The notes beneath the pieces were generated by a model. The model did not search any database and was not told the origin of the DNA. It saw only the letters and a program-made list of their open reading frames with translations. The translations under genes and the position numbers were made by a program. This document shows positions 60,813 through 64,000 of a stretch of 64,000 bases of DNA, piece by piece. Numbering within the stretch: position 1 is the first letter of the stretch; every line of letters starts with the position of its first letter. Source of the DNA: Rhizobium mesoamericanum STM3625 (lineage in GTDB: Bacteria; Pseudomonadota; Alphaproteobacteria; Rhizobiales; Rhizobiaceae); NCBI RefSeq assembly GCF_000312665.1, contig NZ_HF536772.1, positions 684,798 to 748,797 on the forward strand. The letters run 5' to 3'.

Positions 60813-61460
60813 TTGGTGAGAAGGGTAATCGCGAAGCCTGTCGCGGCGGCCATCGTGGTATTCGCGCGCGCAATTACTGCCGTGCGCGCCATCTGGCCGA
60901 ACGAGGGCATTCCCCAGGGTCAGTGCGTTTATTTTGCCAATCATTCCAGCCATGGCGATTTCATTCTGGTCTGGGCGGTCCTGCCGCCGAGCTTACGGCA
61001 CCGTACACGCCCCGTCGCCGGCGCGGAATATTGGCTAAAGTCGTCGATCAACCGCTTTATCGGCCGCGATGTCTTCGACGCCGTGCTTATCGAGCGGGAT
61101 CGCGATCGACGCACCCGCGATCCAATTGAAGTCATGGCCGAGGTCATCGATTCCGGGGCGTCACTGATTCTCTTCCCCGAAGGCACGCGTAACCAGACGG
61201 ATGCCCAGCTATTGCCGTTCAAAAGCGGGCTTTTCCATCTCGCCTCGATCCGGCCGGACGTTCAGCTCGTACCGGTCTGGATCAACAATCTCAACCGCGT
61301 CATGCCGAAGGGCGAGATTGTTCCAATCCCCCTCATCTGCACGGTGACCTTTGGCGACGTCATGCAAATCGAAGCCGGTGAGAACAAGGAAGTCTTCCTT
61401 AACAGGGCGCGCAGAGCGCTGCTCGATCTGTCACCAAAGCACCCGGGCGGTGACCAATGA
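60813..61460 (+). CDS. 1-acyl-sn-glycerol-3-phosphate acyltransferase-like (PlsC family)
   Basis: The 215-residue membrane-associated acyltransferase has motif I NHSSHGD and motif III FPEGTR, with DVFDAVLIERDRDRR between. It would make phosphatidic acid or a related lipid. The start is probably TTG at 60813 or GTG at 60816, with AGGGGG upstream. It begins a run of four coupled genes whose products together could build an unusual phospholipid. A second, general plsC is expected elsewhere in the genome. Confidence 0.82.
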   Translation: MVRRVIAKPVAAAIVVFARAITAVRAIWPNEGIPQGQCVYFANHSSHGDFILVWAVLPPSLRHRTRPVAGAEYWLKSSINRFIGRDVFDAVLIERDRDRRTRDPIEVMAEVIDSGASLILFPEGTRNQTDAQLLPFKSGLFHLASIRPDVQLVPVWINNLNRVMPKGEIVPIPLICTVTFGDVMQIEAGENKEVFLNRARRALLDLSPKHPGGDQ

Positions 61461-62404
61461 ACGCAAACGCCGACCTATGGATGCTCGTCCTTGGCATTTT
61501 CACGCTCCTCGTCGTTTCCTCGACCATCGGCTACCTGCTGCAGCGGCGCCTGCCTGCCGGTCAGTCGAATGCCGCGCTCGAGAATCTGAATGCGCGCATC
61601 AAGGCATGGTGGATCATGGTCATCCTGATCGGCCTCGCCTTTCTTGCCGGTCGCATTGGCGTGCTGCTGCTCTTCGGCTTCTGCTCTTTCGCGGCGCTAC
61701 GCGAGTTCATCACCCTGACCGACACCAAACGTGCCGACCATTGGGCTCTGGCAGCCGCCTTCTTTGTCGTGCTGCCGCTGCAGTACTGGCTGCTGTGGGA
61801 GCGACAATACGGCATCTTCTCGATCTTCATTCCCGTCTACGCGTTCCTGCTGATGCCGATCATTTCGGTATTGCGCGGCGATACCGAGCGCTTCCTGATA
61901 CGCATTGCCGAAGTGCAATGGGCGCTGATGATCTGTGTCTTCTGTGCCTCGCATGTTCCCGCGCTGCTGACGTTGACGATCTCGGGCTACGAAGGTCGTA
62001 ACGTTCTCCTGATTGCCTTCCTGGTGATCATCGTACAACTCAGCGATGTCCTCCAATATGTCTGGGGCAAGCTGTTCGGTCGAACCAAGATCGCGCCGAG
62101 CCTGTCCCCTTCGAAGACCGTGGAAGGCTTCGTTGGCGGCGTGGTGAGCGCAACGTTGATCGGTTCCGCCCTGTGGTGGATCACGCCTTTCACGCCGTTT
62201 CAGGCCGGCGTCTTGGCCCTTGTTATCGCAATGATGGGCTTTTTCGGCGGCCTCGTCATGTCGGCAATCAAGCGAGATCGCGGCGTCAAGGATTGGGGCC
62301 ACCTGATCGAGGGACATGGCGGATTGATCGATCGGCTCGACTCCGTAGTCTTTTCCGCACCAATCTTCTTCCACATTGTCCGCTACTGGTGGTCGGTCAC
62401 ATGA
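61457..62404 (+). CDS. Phosphatidate cytidylyltransferase-like (CdsA family)
   Basis: The 315-residue membrane protein has about eight helices and the CdsA signature in changed form: SAIKRDRGVKDWGHLIEGHGGLIDRLDS, where the usual P-G-H-G-G is E-G-H-G-G. It likely makes a CDP-diacylglycerol-type intermediate for the fourth gene. It overlaps the acyltransferase gene (ATGA). As the housekeeping cdsA is normally next to other genes, this is probably a second, specialised copy, similar in layout to E. coli ynbB. Confidence 0.82.
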   Translation: MNANADLWMLVLGIFTLLVVSSTIGYLLQRRLPAGQSNAALENLNARIKAWWIMVILIGLAFLAGRIGVLLLFGFCSFAALREFITLTDTKRADHWALAAAFFVVLPLQYWLLWERQYGIFSIFIPVYAFLLMPIISVLRGDTERFLIRIAEVQWALMICVFCASHVPALLTLTISGYEGRNVLLIAFLVIIVQLSDVLQYVWGKLFGRTKIAPSLSPSKTVEGFVGGVVSATLIGSALWWITPFTPFQAGVLALVIAMMGFFGGLVMSAIKRDRGVKDWGHLIEGHGGLIDRLDSVVFSAPIFFHIVRYWWSVT

Positions 62405-62793
62405 CGGCGCTGATACGTCGCATGGCTCAAAGCAGTGTAACGCACGTTCTCTTCGCGTTTGTCGCCATGGGTGGCTGGGCGCTTTTCGCAAACAGCAACC
62501 ACCCGCTGCAGCAAGCCTCGCTGGCTGGCGTTGTGCAAGGCGGGCTCTCGGCTTGCCTCACCTTTTTTCTCAAGACGGTCATTGAACGGCTCTCGAGACA
62601 ATTCAAAGGGCGCGCGGGTCTGTGGGCGCCGCCGCTGATCGCATGTCTGGCTTCCACTGCCGCACTGATCTCGATCCACGCACTGAGCGGCACGCCAGAA
62701 ATCCTGAAAACCATAGCGGTGCCGCTGGCTGTCTCGACGAGCTACGGAGCGGTCTACAATTACTTTCTCTATCAACAGAGGATTGAGGTATGA
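62401..62793 (+). CDS. Small membrane protein in lipid cluster, unknown function
   Basis: The 130-residue protein has three to four hydrophobic segments (residues about 12-30, 40-60, 74-95 and 100-118) and no family I recognise. It overlaps the CdsA-like gene by four bases and the next gene by four bases, so it must be translated with them. Its location suggests a membrane role linked to the same lipid pathway. Confidence 0.7.
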   Translation: MTALIRRMAQSSVTHVLFAFVAMGGWALFANSNHPLQQASLAGVVQGGLSACLTFFLKTVIERLSRQFKGRAGLWAPPLIACLASTAALISIHALSGTPEILKTIAVPLAVSTSYGAVYNYFLYQQRIEV

Positions 62794-63443
62794 CGGAAAC
62801 GGGCGATCGGCGGCCGCTTGCAAGCAGAGACGCACAATGGGCAAAGCGCATGGCACAATGGCTGGCGGCGCGGTCGATTACGCCGAACCAGATCTCGCAA
62901 GCGAGCATGATCGCCGCAGCCCTGGCGAGCGGCACGTTTTTCCTCGCCGGACGAGATAACGGATTGAGTAGAGCACTCCTCCTAGTCCTTGCGGCCGCCT
63001 TCTGCCAGTTGCGGCTGCTGTGCAATCTCTTCGACGGCATGGTCGCCGTCGAAGGTGGCAAGGGCACAGCCGATGGACCGTTCTGGAACGAATTCCCCGA
63101 CCGTATCGCCGATATACTGATCCTCGCTGGCGTGGGATATGGCATCGGATCTCCTGGGCTTGGTTGGGCAGCGGCATCTTTTGCCGTGTTGACAGGCTAT
63201 GTTCGCGAGCTCGGACGAGCGACGGGAACGCCGAGCGACTTCTCAGGCCCGATGGCTAAACAGCATCGGATGGCGACGATAACGGCCGCAGCACTTCTAT
63301 CGATCCTCGAGCCGCTGTGGGACGGGCATAATCAGGTTCTGCTCGCGGCGCTTTGGCTAATCGCCGTCGGCGCTGCGGTCACGGCGCTGCGCCGAGGCAG
63401 AAACGTCGTTCGGAACCTGAAGGCTGACCGCGGGCGTAATTGA
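62790..63443 (+). CDS. CDP-alcohol phosphatidyltransferase with altered motif
   Basis: The 217-residue membrane protein belongs to the CDP-alcohol phosphatidyltransferase family. The motif reads DGMVAVEGGKGTADGPFWNEFPD, compared with D-G-x2-A-R-x8-G-x3-D-x3-D: the arginine is V and the third aspartate is N. The YnbA-like subgroup of E. coli shows a similar D-G-M-V-A pattern. It overlaps the preceding gene. Substrate alcohol and product are unknown. Confidence 0.8.
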   Translation: MTETGDRRPLASRDAQWAKRMAQWLAARSITPNQISQASMIAAALASGTFFLAGRDNGLSRALLLVLAAAFCQLRLLCNLFDGMVAVEGGKGTADGPFWNEFPDRIADILILAGVGYGIGSPGLGWAAASFAVLTGYVRELGRATGTPSDFSGPMAKQHRMATITAAALLSILEPLWDGHNQVLLAALWLIAVGAAVTALRRGRNVVRNLKADRGRN

Positions 63444-63528
63444 CGCACGTCGCTCAAACCTTCCGAGGCGTACCGAAAAGCGGGAAAGTGCGCTTTGCAG
63501 CCGGGTCGCCGGGCAATACAACAACGAC

Positions 63529-63595
63529 GCCGCTTCTTCTTTTCCCCGAAGCGGCCTAGGACTAGCCTCGCTTCGGCGAGGCATTTTTCTTTTTT
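63529..63595 (+). terminator. Double hairpin and terminator after the lipid cluster
   Basis: Hairpin A pairs GCCGCTTC (63529-63536) with GAAGCGGC (63548-63555) over an 11-base pyrimidine loop. Hairpin B is GCCTCGC-TTCG-GCGAGGC (63565-63582), followed by ATTTTTCTTTTTT, an intrinsic terminator. It lies 86 bases past the last cluster gene, so it may be the operon end, or a 3'-derived small RNA. Confidence 0.7.
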
Positions 63596-63599
63596 CCCG

Positions 63600-63616
63600 T
63601 TTATAAGATTTTTATA
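63600..63616 (+). promoter_or_regulatory. KdpE-like box upstream of kdp genes
   Basis: TTTATA-N5-TTTATA (63600-63605 and 63611-63616) closely resembles the E. coli KdpE site TTTATA-N5-TTTACA, with one mismatch. It lies 166-182 bases upstream of the leader peptide. It would allow KdpDE control of the potassium operon. Confidence 0.5.
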
Positions 63617-63713
63617 TCCGCGCTCTGCCGCCGATCTCGAACGCTTATGCGCTTCAGCCGCATATTAATGGCCGAGAGATCCAAGGATCATCTCCACGCC
63701 AGAAAGCATGAAA

Positions 63714-63737
63714 GGTGCCATCCGATGGGGTGGCACC
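63714..63737 (+). promoter_or_regulatory. Leader hairpin 1 of the kdp operon
   Basis: GGTGCCA (63714-63720) pairs with TGGCACC (63731-63737) over a 10-base loop and is followed by CTTTGTCTTG. Position and form suggest an attenuator or structural part of the 5' leader. Confidence 0.4.
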
Positions 63738-63749
63738 CTTTGTCTTGTC

Positions 63750-63775
63750 TGACTCCAGAAGAACAACAGGAGTCA
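63750..63775 (+). promoter_or_regulatory. Shine-Dalgarno-sequestering hairpin of kdp leader
   Basis: TGACTCC (63750-63756) pairs with GGAGTCA (63769-63775), a perfect 7-bp stem over a 12-base A-rich loop. The pairing partner GGAG (63769-63772) is the ribosome binding site of the leader peptide, nine bases before its ATG. Formation of the stem would block translation. Confidence 0.55.
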
Positions 63776-63781
63776 CGATCG

Positions 63782-63865
63782 ATGATGGACATAGTTCTAC
63801 TCGCCACAGCAATCGTATTTTTCGCCCTGTGCTTTGCCTACACCAAAGCCTGCGACCGGCTCTAA
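63782..63865 (+). CDS. Short membrane peptide upstream of kdpF
   Basis: The 27-residue peptide (MMDIVLLATAIVFFALCFAY, then TKACDRL) is one hydrophobic helix with a short polar tail. Similar 26-28-residue membrane peptides upstream of kdpF are common in kdp operons of rhizobia and other proteobacteria. It starts nine bases after GGAG. A second ATG follows immediately, so the start may be 63785. It lies 16 bases before kdpF. It may be a subunit or a leader peptide. Confidence 0.75.
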   Translation: MMDIVLLATAIVFFALCFAYTKACDRL

Positions 63866-63881
63866 CCGGAGAAAAAGCGCC

Positions 63882-63971
63882 ATGACCCTCGATTATATTC
63901 TCAGCGGTGCCGTGACCGTGTTTCTTACGGTTTATCTCACCTACGCTCTCATTCGCCCCGAGCGCTTCTAG
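63882..63971 (+). CDS. kdpF: Potassium-transporting ATPase subunit KdpF
   Basis: The 29-residue peptide (TLDYILSGAVTVFLTVYLTY-ALIRPERF) is one membrane helix ending in the YALIRPERF tail typical of KdpF, which stabilises the KdpFABC complex. GGAG lies 10 bases upstream. kdpA, kdpB and kdpC should follow past the window end; kdpDE may follow too. Together with the preceding peptide this is the start of a high-affinity potassium uptake operon. Confidence 0.88.
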   Translation: MTLDYILSGAVTVFLTVYLTYALIRPERF

Positions 63972-64000
63972 CCGTCGCACCTTCTCCCAATGCGCGACAG

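Overview
The window comes from an alphaproteobacterial chromosome of the Rhizobiaceae, most likely a Rhizobium species. The evidence is the gene set and gene order: a 1154-residue pyruvate carboxylase beside a LuxR solo and the cyclic beta-1,2-glucan exporter NdvA (the pyc-expR-ndvA order known from Sinorhizobium), PhaR, an imuA-imuB-dnaE2 cassette with an alphaproteobacterial LexA box, RirA/Irr-type-lineage bfd-bfr, and a triple-hairpin RNA of the cuckoo (alpha-r14) type. Genes are dense, mostly core, and moderately GC rich. Coordinates are given with starts corrected where a ribosome binding site or family length decides them.

Layout. 0-12 kb: phaR, ribosomal protein L32, a glutathione S-transferase, a 2H phosphoesterase-like protein, mtgA, a polyprenyl synthase, a LysE exporter, ispG, a DeoR regulator with an MFS permease, and a complete polar amino-acid ABC transporter. 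12-25 kb: an FMN reductase, pyc, expR, ndvA, a decayed VOC gene, an unusual MFS permease with a large extracytoplasmic insertion, a PAP2 phosphatase, leuB (followed directly by a near-perfect parS site), a serine/threonine dehydratase-like enzyme and leuD. 25-34 kb: small conserved genes, a citrate-lyase-type CoA lyase, and the SOS mutagenesis operon imuA-imuB-dnaE2. 33.6-37 kb: an IS6-type scar, a LysR/XRE divergent pair, bfd-bfr, rppH. 37-42 kb: cell-envelope and ribosome genes (divergent polysaccharide deacetylase, ctpA, envC-like, rlmH, rsfS). 42-45.6 kb: a molybdate block (single-domain ModE-like regulator, modABC) and the cuckoo-like RNA. 45.6-53 kb: nadD, proA, proB, obgE, an EEP phosphohydrolase, two GNATs, rpmA, rplU and tRNA-Ser(CGA). 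53-60 kb: an internally deleted IS481-like scar and a complete leucine/isovalerate catabolic operon (liuA, B, D, E, C). 60-63.4 kb: a translationally coupled lipid gene cluster (plsC-like, cdsA-like, unknown membrane protein, CDP-alcohol phosphatidyltransferase with a non-canonical motif). 63.4-64 kb: the start of a kdp potassium-ATPase operon, with a structured leader, a 27-residue membrane peptide and kdpF; the rest lies beyond the window.

Most of the window is ordinary core genome. The most interesting parts are non-coding or small: the kdp leader (a KdpE-like box, two hairpins, one of which buries the Shine-Dalgarno of a leader peptide), the triple anti-Shine-Dalgarno RNA at 45.45-45.56 kb, the parS site at 22.18 kb, and the lipid cluster at 60.8-63.4 kb.
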